A DNA stretch of 64,000 nucleotides from Sphingomonas hengshuiensis (GTDB lineage Bacteria; Pseudomonadota; Alphaproteobacteria; Sphingomonadales; Sphingomonadaceae), in contig NZ_CP010836.1 in NCBI RefSeq assembly GCF_000935025.1, positions 558,001-622,000 on the forward strand. The letters run 5' to 3'. Positions 1-9,441 of the stretch are shown one piece after another (position 1 is the stretch's first letter; every line of letters begins with the position of its first letter). The position numbers and the translations under genes are program-made. The notes beneath the pieces were generated by a model. The model did no database searches. It saw only the letters and a list, made by a program, of their open reading frames with translations, and was not told the origin of the DNA.

Positions 1-1
1 G

Positions 2-217
2 AGCCGCATCCGATACAGCTCGATGTCGATCCCCTATCATATCGGCACGGGCTATTTCGGCGGATTCCTGCCGCTGATCAGCCAGTATATCGTCGCCAAG
101 TCGGGCAATCCCTTCGCCGGGCTGTGGTACACATTTGCGGTGGTGGCGATGGCGCTGGTCGTCACGATCTTCGGGCTGAAGGAGACAGTGGTGGAACCGG
201 GGCCGAGTTGCGACTAA
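2..217 (+). CDS. MFS transporter, C-terminal end (partial)
   Basis: The reading frame is open from the window edge and ends at 217, giving 71 residues of the C-terminus of a major facilitator protein. The visible part has the SSMSIPYHIGTGYFGG loop, then two hydrophobic segments (about residues 26-36 and 43-62) and a short charged tail. This pattern matches the last helices of metabolite:H+ symporters (ProP/MHS type). The substrate cannot be told from this fragment. It lies 10 bp upstream of alr on the same strand, so the two may be cotranscribed. Confidence 0.75.
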   Translation, partial: SRIRYSSMSIPYHIGTGYFGGFLPLISQYIVAKSGNPFAGLWYTFAVVAMALVVTIFGLKETVVEPGPSCD

Positions 218-227
218 TCCGCCGCGC

Positions 228-1253
228 ATGACTGCATCGCCGTTACGGCTGCGCCTCGACGGCGCGGCGCTCGTCTCGAACTGGAAGCTGCTCGCAAGGC
301 TGAGCGAAGGCGCGGCATGTGGCGCGGCGGTGAAGGCCGATGGCTATGGGCTGGGCGCGGGCGAAGTGGTGCGGCGGCTGGCCGAGGCGGGATGCCGCGA
401 CTTCTTCGTCGCGGCGTGGAGCGAGGCGCGGGCGCTGGCCGATCTGGGCGTGTCGGTATCGGTGCTGCACGGGGTGCAGGCGGGCGAGATGGCCGACATG
501 CCCGCAGGGGTGCGGCCCGTGCTCAACACCCCGGAGCAGGTGGCGCGGTGGCGCGAGGGCGGCGGCGACCGCTGCGACGTGATGGTCGATACCGGCATGA
601 ACCGGCTGGGCGTGTCGATCGCGGACGTGGGCGCCGGGCTGCTCGACGGACTGCGTATCGAGACGCTGATGACGCATATGGTGAGCGCGGACGAGGATGT
701 GCCGCTGAACGAGCGGCAGCGCGCCGCCTTTGCGGGGCTGGCCGGGCGGACGCAGGCGCGGCGGATGAGCCTTGCCAATTCCGCGGCGATTGCGCTGGGG
801 CGCGACTATGCGTTCGACCTGACGCGGCCCGGCATCGCGCTGTACGGCGGGGTGCAGCGCAGCGGCCATGCGGGAATCCGCCAGGTTGCGACGCCCGAGG
901 TGCGGATCATCCAGCGGAGGCGCGTCCGCGCGGGCGAGACGGTGGGGTATAACGCCACCTTCACGGCGCCGCGCGACATGGAGATCGCGACGTTGAACCT
1001 CGGCTATGCCGATGGCTATCTCCGTTGCTTCTCCGAAAAGGGGCGTGCGCGGGCCGGCGATGCGGTGCTGCCGGTGATCGGGCGGGTGTCGATGGACCTC
1101 ACCGCGCTGTGCGTCGACGCCGCCCCCGAACTGGCCGAGGGCGACTGGGTGGCGATGGACTATGCGCTGCCCGAGACAGCGGCGTTGAGCGGGCTGTCGC
1201 AATATGAGTTGCTGACCGGGTTGGGGAAGCGCTTCGATCGGGTTTGGGAGTAG
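228..1253 (+). CDS. alr: Alanine racemase
   Basis: PLP-dependent racemase that makes D-alanine from L-alanine for peptidoglycan. The N-terminal motif AAVKADGYGLGA (about residues 33-44) carries the lysine that binds PLP. The second catalytic base region GYNATF is near residue 240, followed by GYADGY and GRVSMDL, all family signatures. At 341 residues it is slightly shorter than most Alr proteins (about 360). The ATG at 228 is 10 bp after the MFS stop; no strong Shine-Dalgarno is visible, so translation may be coupled to the upstream gene. Confidence 0.93.
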   Translation: MTASPLRLRLDGAALVSNWKLLARLSEGAACGAAVKADGYGLGAGEVVRRLAEAGCRDFFVAAWSEARALADLGVSVSVLHGVQAGEMADMPAGVRPVLNTPEQVARWREGGGDRCDVMVDTGMNRLGVSIADVGAGLLDGLRIETLMTHMVSADEDVPLNERQRAAFAGLAGRTQARRMSLANSAAIALGRDYAFDLTRPGIALYGGVQRSGHAGIRQVATPEVRIIQRRRVRAGETVGYNATFTAPRDMEIATLNLGYADGYLRCFSEKGRARAGDAVLPVIGRVSMDLTALCVDAAPELAEGDWVAMDYALPETAALSGLSQYELLTGLGKRFDRVWE

Positions 1254-1264
1254 GGCCGCCGCGG

Positions 1265-2752
1265 TCAGTGCGGCACTACGCCCAGTTCGAACCCCGTCTT
1301 GTCGTGCAACGCGAAGCGATCGACCAGGTCGGCGCTGGCGCGGTTATAGCCGATCACTTCGACCTCCGACCCGTCGCGCCGCAGCCGGGCGACGATCTTG
1401 TCCAGCGCGCCCACGCCTGAGATGTCCCAGAAATGCGCGTCCGACACGTCCAGCGTCACCGCGCGCCCCGCTTCGGGCAGGAAGGCGCGGGTGAAGCGAT
1501 CGACCGAGGCGAAGAAAATCTCGCCGCGCACCCGATAGAGCACCGGCGCCGCGCCCTCGCCGCCCGAACGCTCCACCGCGAACATGCGGCGGACCTTGCC
1601 CGCGAAGAAGATGCCCGACAGCAACACGCCTGCCAGCACGCCCTGCGCCAGGTCGTGCGTCGCCACGACCACCGCGACCGTCACCAGCATCACCACCGAC
1701 GAGGTGGGGGGATGGCGGCGCAGATTGGCGATCGAGTTCCAGCTGAACGTGCCGATCGACACCATGATCATCACCGCGACCAGCGCGGGCATCGGAATGC
1801 GCCCCACGACCGGCCCCAGCGCCGCGAGCAGGAACAACAGGAAAGCGCCCGCGATGAAGGTCGACAGCCGCTTGCGCCCGCCCGAGGTGACGTTGATCAC
1901 CGACTGGCCGATCATCGCGCAGCCGCCCATGCCGCCGACCAGCGCCGCCGCGATGTTCGCGCCGCCCTGGCCCATCGATTCGCGGCGTTTGTCGCTGTCG
2001 GTGTCGGTCATGTCGTCGACGATCTGTGCGGTCAGCAGCGATTCGAGCAGGCCCACCGCAGCCATCGTCAGCGCATAGGGCAGGATGATCCGCAGCGTCT
2101 CCAGCGTCAGCGGCACATTCGGCAGGACCAGGCTGGGCAGGCCCTGCGGCAATTGGCCCATGTCGCCGACGGTGCGCACGGGCAGCCCCATTGCGATGCT
2201 GAGCGCGGCCAGCACGACGATGGCCACCAGCGGCGAGGGCACGGCGCGGGTGACGCGCGGCAGCAGGTAGATGATCGCCAGCCCGCCCGCGACCATCGCA
2301 TAGCTGTGCCAGCTCACCCCGGTAAGCTGCGGGAGCTGTGCCATGAAGATCAGGATCGCGAGGGCGTTGACGAAGCCGGTGATGACCGAGCGCGACACGA
2401 ACTGCATCAGGAGGTCGAGCCGCAACAGCCCGGCGACGATCTGGATCGCGCCCATCAGGATCGTTGCGGCGAAGAGATAGTCGACGCCGTGATCGCGCAC
2501 GAGCGGCGTCACCACCACGGCGACAGCGGCGGTCGCGGCGGAAATCATCGCCGTCCGCCCACCGAGGAAGGAAATCACGATCGCAATCGCGACCGATGCA
2601 TAAAGGCCGACGCGCGGATCGACTCCCGAGATGATCGAAAAGCCGATCGCCTCCGGGATCAGCGCGAGCGCGACGACGATCCCGGCCAGCACCTCGCGGC
2701 GCGCCTCGGCAAAGCTGGAGAACCATTGGGATTTCAGGGAAACAAGGGTCAT
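1265..2752 (-). CDS. SulP family anion transporter with STAS domain
   Basis: Inner-membrane SulP (SLC26-type) anion permease of 495 residues; substrates in the family are sulfate, bicarbonate or dicarboxylates. The N-terminal half shows the family signature around [20 protein letters not shown], then roughly ten to twelve hydrophobic segments. The C-terminal 120 residues form a STAS domain with the conserved [19 protein letters not shown] stretch. The start is set at the ATG at 2752 because conserved sequence begins there ([11 protein letters not shown]). This ATG has no good Shine-Dalgarno and overlaps the stop of a 21-codon leader frame in a TCATGA arrangement, so coupled translation is likely. 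Substrate is not determined. Confidence 0.88.
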   Translation of the reverse strand: MTLVSLKSQWFSSFAEARREVLAGIVVALALIPEAIGFSIISGVDPRVGLYASVAIAIVISFLGGRTAMISAATAAVAVVVTPLVRDHGVDYLFAATILMGAIQIVAGLLRLDLLMQFVSRSVITGFVNALAILIFMAQLPQLTGVSWHSYAMVAGGLAIIYLLPRVTRAVPSPLVAIVVLAALSIAMGLPVRTVGDMGQLPQGLPSLVLPNVPLTLETLRIILPYALTMAAVGLLESLLTAQIVDDMTDTDSDKRRESMGQGGANIAAALVGGMGGCAMIGQSVINVTSGGRKRLSTFIAGAFLLFLLAALGPVVGRIPMPALVAVMIMVSIGTFSWNSIANLRRHPPTSSVVMLVTVAVVVATHDLAQGVLAGVLLSGIFFAGKVRRMFAVERSGGEGAAPVLYRVRGEIFFASVDRFTRAFLPEAGRAVTLDVSDAHFWDISGVGALDKIVARLRRDGSEVEVIGYNRASADLVDRFALHDKTGFELGVVPH

Positions 2753-2814
2753 GAGAATACCGCAAGCAGGCACATGGCGCCCTGTCCGAGCGGAGAGGCG
2801 AATTCGCAGTCCAT
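2749..2814 (-). CDS. Candidate 21-residue leader peptide upstream of sulP-type gene
   Basis: A 21-codon frame (starting [12 protein letters not shown]) begins at 2814 and its TGA overlaps the ATG of the SulP gene. Its start codon lies inside the 5' arm of a 7-bp perfect stem (CACATGG/CCATGTG, + strand 2811-2817 and 2771-2777). It has no clear Shine-Dalgarno of its own. It could be a translated leader that couples to the transporter, or the codons may simply be part of a structured RNA. Coding status is uncertain. Confidence 0.35.
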   Translation of the reverse strand: MDCEFASPLGQGAMCLLAVFS

Positions 2815-2871
2815 GTGATCTGTGGTCCGGCGGATCGGCGGCCGGAATAGCCACCCGGATTTGCACCGGGT
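2749..2871 (-). promoter_or_regulatory. Structured 5' leader of the SulP gene, possible sul1-type cis RNA
   Basis: In the orientation of the SulP gene the leader shows three successive perfect stems: ACCCGG/CCGGGT around a 7-nt loop (2853-2871), TCCGGC/GCCGGA around a 9-nt loop (2826-2846), and CACATGG/CCATGTG (2811-2817 with 2771-2777) enclosing further small hairpins, including GCGAATTCGC. It runs to the ATG of the transporter. A sul1 RNA motif has been described upstream of sulfate-type transporters in Alphaproteobacteria; whether this is that motif needs a covariance-model search. Confidence 0.45.
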
Positions 2872-2991
2872 CCATGCGAGTAGCCGGCGCTTAGCGGGAA
2901 TTGGGGCGCGGGTTCAAGGGGGTATCGGTGGGGGACGCGCTATTGGTGAAATCTCGGGCGCGTGCCATCCTGACTTTCGGGAGCGTTACCT

Positions 2992-3768
2992 ATGGCAGGT
3001 CAGGGATGGTTGTCGCTCTTTGCGGCAGCACTGGGCGGCGGGTTCACCGTCAAGACCGTTGAGATTGTCTACCAGGAGTATCGCGGCTGGAAGGCGCGGC
3101 GTGTCGATGACACTCGCACGATCGAGTCCAGTCTTGAGCCGTTGCTCCGGGCCGCAGACGAGCTTGTCGGTAAGCTCCGATCGCTAGCCGAACAGGATTT
3201 CATTCCAATCCGTGATGTCGAGAGGACGACGCTGGAGGATGTTCGCTATGCGAGCGTGGTGTACCTGTTTGTCCAATTCTGGTCCGAAGTCGAAATTGTC
3301 CGCTTTCGTGGCATGTCGGTGGCTGTGGCGAGAAGCGCACGCGGGAAGCAGTTGCGCGCCTTTCTGGTCTGCCTGGAATCGCGGAAGGTGCGGCTGATCG
3401 ACCGCATTTCGCAAAGAGCGCTGGGCGAGGCGGCGCTGGTCGGCGGTCGCACCATGAATTTTGTCGAGTTCGTGCGAGCCTGCGAGAGCGACGTGTACAT
3501 GCAGCGTTGGCTCGCGCCGTTGACTGCGGTCTTTTCGCGGATTCACGAGAGCGACGCGCGGCAGAGGGTCATCCAATATGGGACGGTGCTGCACGCACTG
3601 ATCGACACCATCGATCCGAAGCATCTGGTGTCGAAGGAGCGTCCGGCGACGCCGAACAAGCTCAATGCGAAATCGTGGAAGGAACTGAACTACCGGGTGT
3701 TCGGGCTCTATCTGACATTCGTCAAAGATCGCCCCAAATATATAGGGCCGCCAAAGCGGCGGCCCTGA
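2992..3768 (+). CDS. Hypothetical protein with N-terminal hydrophobic segment
   Basis: I do not recognise this 258-residue protein. The ATG at 2992 follows a GGGAG ribosome-binding site. Residues about 5-20 (GWLSLFAAALGGGFTVK) could be a short membrane anchor; the rest is soluble, rich in arginine and predicted mostly helical, ending in a basic tail (PPKRRP). It is a single gene, 127 bp from the convergent thiolase, and its stop codon lies in a 15-bp tandem repeat. No catalytic motif is evident. Confidence 0.6.
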   Translation: MAGQGWLSLFAAALGGGFTVKTVEIVYQEYRGWKARRVDDTRTIESSLEPLLRAADELVGKLRSLAEQDFIPIRDVERTTLEDVRYASVVYLFVQFWSEVEIVRFRGMSVAVARSARGKQLRAFLVCLESRKVRLIDRISQRALGEAALVGGRTMNFVEFVRACESDVYMQRWLAPLTAVFSRIHESDARQRVIQYGTVLHALIDTIDPKHLVSKERPATPNKLNAKSWKELNYRVFGLYLTFVKDRPKYIGPPKRRP

Positions 3769-3790
3769 TATGGTCGGCCCTGATATGGTC
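3761..3790 (+). repeat. 15-bp tandem duplication
   Basis: The unit GGCCCTGATATGGTC occurs twice in direct tandem, and the first copy contains the stop codon of the preceding hypothetical gene. A GC-rich inverted repeat (GGGCCGCC/GGCGGCCC) overlaps it on the left but has no T tract. Probably slippage; no function is evident. Confidence 0.8.
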
Positions 3791-3895
3791 GGCAGTGCGC
3801 GGAGCGCGTTGGCCCGTTGCACTGCCTTTAGCTCTGTGTCGCCTAAGCGACTTGGACACTAAGCTAGTCCGACACCCTGAAAAGTCAAGCTTCGC

Positions 3896-5068
<1,173 letters not shown>

Positions 5069-5102
5069 GGGTACGGAACTCCTGCGTGGTTCTGTTTGGC
5101 GG

Positions 5103-6173
5103 CTATCTAGTGCGCGATGCGGCGATTAGCCAGTCGCGCAGCGGCTCCCAGACTTCACGGCGCGCGCGCCCGCCGACGATCATCCCGACATGGCCCGAGG
5201 CGAGGCGGCGGCTGTCGGCGATGCGCGCGGCGCTGGCGGCGGGGACGATGCGGTCGGTGGTCGAGACGAAGGCGACGCTCGGGCAGGCGAGCCGGGCTGG
5301 GACGATGCGCGTGCCGTCGATCCACCATGCGCCGCGGCCTGGCCGATCGGCGGCGTAGAAGCGCTCGAACAATTGGCGCCCGGCGGCCAGGGTGAGCGGG
5401 GCCCCGCCATTCGCCCAATCCTCGAGCGCGACGAAGGAACGCGCGGCGTCGCTGTCGGGATCGAGTTTGCCGAAGCGCTCGAACTTGGCGATCGTGCGTC
5501 CCGGATCGAGCTGCCAGAACCCGGCCTGGAGCAGTTCCATCGGCACCAGCCCCAGCGCCTCGCAGGTCGGGCGGCCCGCCTCCCAATGCGCCGCGATTGC
5601 TGCGCGTGCGGGATCGCCATAGCGCGCGAACCGCCACGGCGCGGCGATCAGCGCCAGCCCCGCCACCGGGTGCAGCGCGGCGGCGGCGGTGGCGATCGTG
5701 CCGCCCAGGCAATAGCCCGCGAGCAGCGGCGGCTCGCCGAGCGAATCGAGCAGCGGCACCAGCAATCGGGCGACGTGGTCGTCGATGCTGTCGTCGCGAT
5801 TTTCCGGGCCGGGCGCGCCCCAATCGACGAGCAGCGGGCGCACGCCCTGAGTCGAAAGCCATTGAAGCAGCGACTGGTTTTCGGCGAGGTCGAGGACGAA
5901 GGGCGGGTTGATCAGCGAGGGCACGAACACCACCGGGCGCCCGCTTCCGCCATAGTCGCGCAGCGTCGCGCGCCCGGCGCTGGCGATGGGGGGCGGGGGT
6001 ACGCGCTCGGCCGGGCGCTGCGCCGACTGATAGGCGCGCAAGCCGGCAAGTGCCGCCTGGCGCCGTTCGGGCGATGCTGCGGTTTCGTTGCGCAGCAGTT
6101 CAAGAAACAGCGGCAGGGGCCTAGGCCCTTGTTGCGATGCGGTATGAAAGGATGTTAGGTGACCGTCAATCAC
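5103..6173 (-). CDS. PHA-synthase-like alpha/beta hydrolase
   Basis: A 356-residue alpha/beta-hydrolase related to class III polyhydroxyalkanoate synthases. The lipase-box motif AGYCLGGT carries cysteine in place of serine, the hallmark of PHA synthases; the aspartate in STTDRIVP and histidine in [10 protein letters not shown] near the end complete a triad. The N-terminal [14 protein letters not shown] helix resembles sphingomonad homologues. The start is taken as GTG at 6173, just before the divergent phaR (12 bp between the two starts); a longer frame exists but would run through phaR and is rejected. Likely polymerises or processes hydroxyacyl-CoA; assignment as PhaC itself is not certain. 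Confidence 0.7.
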   Translation of the reverse strand: MIDGHLTSFHTASQQGPRPLPLFLELLRNETAASPERRQAALAGLRAYQSAQRPAERVPPPPIASAGRATLRDYGGSGRPVVFVPSLINPPFVLDLAENQSLLQWLSTQGVRPLLVDWGAPGPENRDDSIDDHVARLLVPLLDSLGEPPLLAGYCLGGTIATAAAALHPVAGLALIAAPWRFARYGDPARAAIAAHWEAGRPTCEALGLVPMELLQAGFWQLDPGRTIAKFERFGKLDPDSDAARSFVALEDWANGGAPLTLAAGRQLFERFYAADRPGRGAWWIDGTRIVPARLACPSVAFVSTTDRIVPAASAARIADSRRLASGHVGMIVGGRARREVWEPLRDWLIAASRTR

Positions 6174-6185
6174 GCGGGGGTTTCC

Positions 6186-6788
6186 ATGAAGAAAGCAGCA
6201 CCTGGTTCGGGTCCGGTCATCATCAAGAAGTACGCGAACCGCCGCCTCTATAACACCGAGACTTCGTCCTACATCACCCTGGACCACCTCGCCGCCATGA
6301 CGCGCGAGGGGCGCGACTTCAAGGTCGTCGATGCGAAATCGGAGGAGGACATCACCCATAATGTCCTCACCCAGATCATCATGGAAGAGGAGCAGCGCGG
6401 CCAGACGATGCTGCCGGTGAATTTCCTGCGTCAGCTGATCGCGCTGTACGGCGATTCGATGCAGGCGATGGTGCCGGGCTATCTCGAAGCGTCGATGGAA
6501 AGCTTCCGCCGCAACCAGGAACAGTTCAAGTCCGCGGTCGAGGGCGCCTTCGCCAACTCGCCCTTCGCCGAGATCGCCAAGCGCAACATCGCGATGTTCG
6601 AAGCCGCCGCGACGGCGTTCAAGCCAGGCACGGTGCCGATGCCGGGGATGCCCGGGATGCCGGGAATGCCCGGCATGGGCACGACCCCGGCGGCCCCCGC
6701 TGCTGCGGAGGACAGCCCGACGGATGTGGCCGCGCTGAAGGCGGAACTGGCGCGGTTGCAGGACAAGATCGAGAAGCTGGCGAAGTAA
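6186..6788 (+). CDS. phaR: Polyhydroxyalkanoate synthesis repressor PhaR
   Basis: PhaR represses phasin and PHA genes and binds PHA granules. The N-terminal DNA-binding/accumulation-regulator domain is clear (IIKKYANRRLYNTETSSYIT, about residues 13-32), followed by the second conserved block FLRQLIALYGDSMQ. A Met-Pro-Gly repeat (PGMPGMPGMPGM) at about residues 155-166 links to an acidic, helical C-terminal tail, encoded by a short repeated DNA stretch around 6640-6680. The ATG at 6186 follows GGGGG; an upstream in-frame GTG is less likely. It is transcribed divergently from the PHA-synthase-like gene. Confidence 0.9.
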   Translation: MKKAAPGSGPVIIKKYANRRLYNTETSSYITLDHLAAMTREGRDFKVVDAKSEEDITHNVLTQIIMEEEQRGQTMLPVNFLRQLIALYGDSMQAMVPGYLEASMESFRRNQEQFKSAVEGAFANSPFAEIAKRNIAMFEAAATAFKPGTVPMPGMPGMPGMPGMGTTPAAPAAAEDSPTDVAALKAELARLQDKIEKLAK

Positions 6789-6806
6789 GGGGCGGGGGGT
6801 GCTCTG

Positions 6807-6832
6807 ACGCCGCTTGCTCGCGGCGTGTTATT
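6807..6832 (+). terminator. Weak intrinsic terminator after phaR
   Basis: A perfect 7-bp stem ACGCCGC/GCGGCGT with a 6-nt loop is followed by GTTATTA. It lies 19 bp after the phaR stop and before the next gene. The T-rich tract is short, so termination strength is uncertain. Confidence 0.4.
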
Positions 6833-6869
6833 ATCGCAATACACTCGGGCACCCTATTGAGGAACCGCT

Positions 6870-8294
6870 TTGCCCGACCTCCGCAATTTCGCGCTCGTAG
6901 CCCTGTTCATCGCGATCTCGCCGCAAGCCGTCGCGATGGCGCCCGGCGAGAAGGCGGTAACGTCAAGCTACGAAAATGCGCCCTGCGCAGTGAAGGTTGC
7001 GCCCGAAGAGCGGATCGAATGCGGCGTGCTCACGGTCCCCGAGAACCGCAGGAAAGCCCGAACCCGCGCGATTCGATTGCCGGTAATGATCTTTCGAAGC
7101 ACCGCCGCCGCCCCGGCAGCGGACCCGGTCGTCTATCTGCCGGGTGGTCCGGGGCTCAGCAGTATCGAAGGGCGATCGACCGGAAAGGGCAACCCGTTCC
7201 TTCTGGAGCGCGATAACATCCTTCTGGAAGGGCGGGGAAACCGCTTTGCCCAGCCCTCGCTCGACTGTCCCGAACTGCTCGCCCTGCGCGCAGCCGATGC
7301 GACGCTGGTGGCGCAAACTGCGGCTGCCGGGCGGTGTCGGGCGGTGTTGGTCGCATCGGGTATCGATCTGGATGGCTACACCTCGGCAGAAGCTGCGGAC
7401 GACCTCGACGATCTGCGGAAGGTGCTCGGCATACGCCAGTGGAACCTGATCGGCTTCTCCTACGGCACGCGCCTCGCCCAGACCGTGGTGCAGCGTCACC
7501 CGGAGGGTGTGCGTAGCGTCGTGTTGGACTCGGTGTTGCCGATCGATGTCAATTATGACGAAATGGCCGGCGCGTCGCTCCGACGTGCGATCGACCTTCT
7601 GCTGGACAGTTGCGCCAGCGAGCCTGGCTGTGCCGTGCGCTACCCCGATCTGCGGGCCCGCTTCGCCGCACTGATCGAGCGTGCGGATCGCGAGGGCATT
7701 GTGCTGGCCGAACGCACGCTGCGCGGGCGCGATATTGCGGGCGCGATCGCTGCCGGGCTTCAGCAGCCGAACCTCATCCCCTCGCTGCCCCGTATCCTCC
7801 ATGAGGCTGCAGAGGGGCGGCCGAACGGGTTGCTGCCGCTGCTCGAGCAGACCCCGACGCGATTCAACTGGGGTTTGCGCCTGTCCATCTGGTGCAGCGA
7901 GGAGATGCCGTTCGAAGACCCGGCGCGCATCGCGGCGCAGGTCTTGCCCGCACTGGGGCTGGGCGGCGCCGACAGCCGGACGGCCACGCCCGAAATGTGC
8001 GCCGCCTGGGACGTCTCCGCTGCGGACGCTCGAGCCAACGAACCCGTGCAAAGCGATGTACCGGTCCTGATCCTTGCCGGTGCGTTCGATCCGGTGACGC
8101 CCCCCGCCTGGGGACAGCGGCTGCTCCGCACGATGCCGAACGCCCGGTTCGTGCTGCTTCCCGGACAGGCACATGGGGCGATGTTCAACCGTTGCGGTGG
8201 ACAGTTGACGCTGGCGTTTCTTCGCGACCCGCGCGCCCCGCTGGATGGCGATTGCGTTGCGAAGATGCCGGGTTTTCGCGTCGCGGCGGAGTAG
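6870..8294 (+). CDS. Secreted alpha/beta hydrolase, tripeptidyl aminopeptidase-like (S33)
   Basis: Exported serine hydrolase (474 residues) of the SCO7095/tripeptidyl-aminopeptidase type that trims N-terminal residues from peptides. It has an N-terminal signal peptide ending near PQAVAMA, the oxyanion motif YLPGGPGLSS, nucleophile elbow GFSYGT, aspartate in AGAFDPVTP, histidine in PGQAHG, and the usual C-terminal TAP-type region. The start is TTG at 6870, supported by GAGGAA 7 bp upstream; no ATG fits the signal peptide. It stands alone between phaR and a convergent methyltransferase gene. Confidence 0.82.
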   Translation: MPDLRNFALVALFIAISPQAVAMAPGEKAVTSSYENAPCAVKVAPEERIECGVLTVPENRRKARTRAIRLPVMIFRSTAAAPAADPVVYLPGGPGLSSIEGRSTGKGNPFLLERDNILLEGRGNRFAQPSLDCPELLALRAADATLVAQTAAAGRCRAVLVASGIDLDGYTSAEAADDLDDLRKVLGIRQWNLIGFSYGTRLAQTVVQRHPEGVRSVVLDSVLPIDVNYDEMAGASLRRAIDLLLDSCASEPGCAVRYPDLRARFAALIERADREGIVLAERTLRGRDIAGAIAAGLQQPNLIPSLPRILHEAAEGRPNGLLPLLEQTPTRFNWGLRLSIWCSEEMPFEDPARIAAQVLPALGLGGADSRTATPEMCAAWDVSAADARANEPVQSDVPVLILAGAFDPVTPPAWGQRLLRTMPNARFVLLPGQAHGAMFNRCGGQLTLAFLRDPRAPLDGDCVAKMPGFRVAAE

Positions 8295-8373
8295 TGCACC
8301 GGGTACGTCCAGCGCCCCGGGAGAGGATGGGGAGGTTGGTTCCCTCCCCAAAGGCCTCAATGCGATGCCGCCC

Positions 8374-9177
8374 CTACGGCTTACGAAACTTCAACGTCAT
8401 CCGGTCGCTCTCGCCGATCGCCGCGTATTTCGCGCGGTCCACGTCCTTCAGGCGATAGGTGGGGGGCAGGGTCCATACGCCGCTGGGCCAGTCTGCGGTG
8501 TCCTTCGGGTTTGCGTTGACTTCCGATGCGGCGACGAAGCGGAAGCCGGCCTGTTCGGCGAGGCGGCGCACCGTCGAGACCTTCACATAGCCGCTGCTCT
8601 GTTCGCGCGCGGCGTCGGCCGTCTCGGGCAGGCGGTGGTCGACCACGCCCAGCGTGCCGCCGGGCTTGAGCATCGCGAACATCTGGCGGAAGGCGTCGGC
8701 CGCCTTTTCTTCGCCGCCCATGCGCCAGTTATGGACGTTGCGGAAGGTCAGCACGACATCGGCGGTGCCGTCGGCAACCTTGGGCTGGCCCTCGCTCCAG
8801 GGGAAGGCGGCGAGCTTTACCGCGCCGTAGGTGGCGGCGTCGCGCGCCTGCATCGCCTGGACACCCTTCAGCCCGTCGGGCCACGGACCCGCCGCGTAAT
8901 AGGTGCCATGGCCCTTGACCATCGGGGCGAGGATCTCGGTGTACCAGCCGCCGCCGGGCCAGATCTCGACCACGGTCTTTGACGGAGTCACTCCGAAAAA
9001 GCCCAGCGTCTCGACCGGGTGGCGATACGCGTCGCGCGCGAGATTTGCCGGCGTGCGGCTGGGCGCCGCCACGGCTTCGCGGATCGACTGGCGCTGGGAC
9101 TTGGGCTCGCCCGCAGCGACGCTTGCGACGGCGGCTACAGTGGTGACGATTGCAAGGATTGGTAAAACCTGGCGCAT
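8374..9177 (-). CDS. Class I SAM-dependent methyltransferase with signal peptide
   Basis: A 267-residue protein with a Rossmann methyltransferase core: motif I VVEIWPGGGWYTEIL (about residues 68-82), acidic and glycine residues for SAM binding, and motif VLTFRNVHNW further on. It begins with a convincing export signal (MRQVLPILAIVTTVAAVASVAAG), which is odd for an enzyme that needs cytosolic SAM. The substrate is unknown. It is convergent with the S33 peptidase and monocistronic. The length suits a complete small methyltransferase domain. Confidence 0.75.
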   Translation of the reverse strand: MRQVLPILAIVTTVAAVASVAAGEPKSQRQSIREAVAAPSRTPANLARDAYRHPVETLGFFGVTPSKTVVEIWPGGGWYTEILAPMVKGHGTYYAAGPWPDGLKGVQAMQARDAATYGAVKLAAFPWSEGQPKVADGTADVVLTFRNVHNWRMGGEEKAADAFRQMFAMLKPGGTLGVVDHRLPETADAAREQSSGYVKVSTVRRLAEQAGFRFVAASEVNANPKDTADWPSGVWTLPPTYRLKDVDRAKYAAIGESDRMTLKFRKP

Positions 9178-9228
9178 AGAATTTCCGTTCCTAGAGCTTC
9201 ATAGCAGATGCGGGGGCGAATCGGTTCG

Positions 9229-9420
9229 ATGCAACAGCAATTATGGAGCGGCGCGGTTGCCGCAATGTTACTGGCCGCGGGCAGCGGGTTGGCCGAGCAC
9301 CGGCGACGACGACGACGCGACGCCGACCGCGTCGGCTTCATGCCGTGGACTATGCTCCAGGTCTTGGCAATGCTGGTTGCGATGATCCTTGCGAGTCTTG
9401 CGCTTAACTTGCGGGGTTGA
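9229..9420 (+). CDS. Small membrane protein, unknown function
   Basis: A 63-residue protein with two hydrophobic segments (about residues 6-20 and 39-58) separated by a strongly basic stretch, EHRRRRRRDADR. The ATG at 9229 is chosen because the first segment starts there; an in-frame ATG at 9208 is possible. It is divergent from the methyltransferase. Small two-segment proteins of this kind are common in sphingomonads, but I know no function. Confidence 0.5.
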   Translation: MQQQLWSGAVAAMLLAAGSGLAEHRRRRRRDADRVGFMPWTMLQVLAMLVAMILASLALNLRG

Positions 9421-9441
9421 GGGACGGCTTTAGCGCGCCGG

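Noticed and set aside
1433..2818. Long open frame antisense to the SulP gene, and many similar frames opposite other genes
   Set aside because: High-GC genomes produce long antisense open frames; these have arginine/histidine/alanine-rich content, no ribosome-binding sites and lie opposite well-supported genes.
6186..6359. Extended N-terminus of the PHA-synthase-like gene running through phaR
   Set aside because: The added residues are the antisense of the conserved PhaR coding region and show no family resemblance; the GTG at 6173 gives the normal N-terminus.
6636..6680. Short tandem repeat in phaR considered as a CRISPR-like or regulatory repeat
   Set aside because: It is an in-frame coding repeat for Met-Pro-Gly units, with no spacer structure. 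No CRISPR array was seen anywhere in the window.
8330..8352. Inverted repeat GGGGAGG/CCTCCCC between convergent genes as terminator
   Set aside because: No T tract follows on either strand, so it is not supported as an intrinsic terminator.
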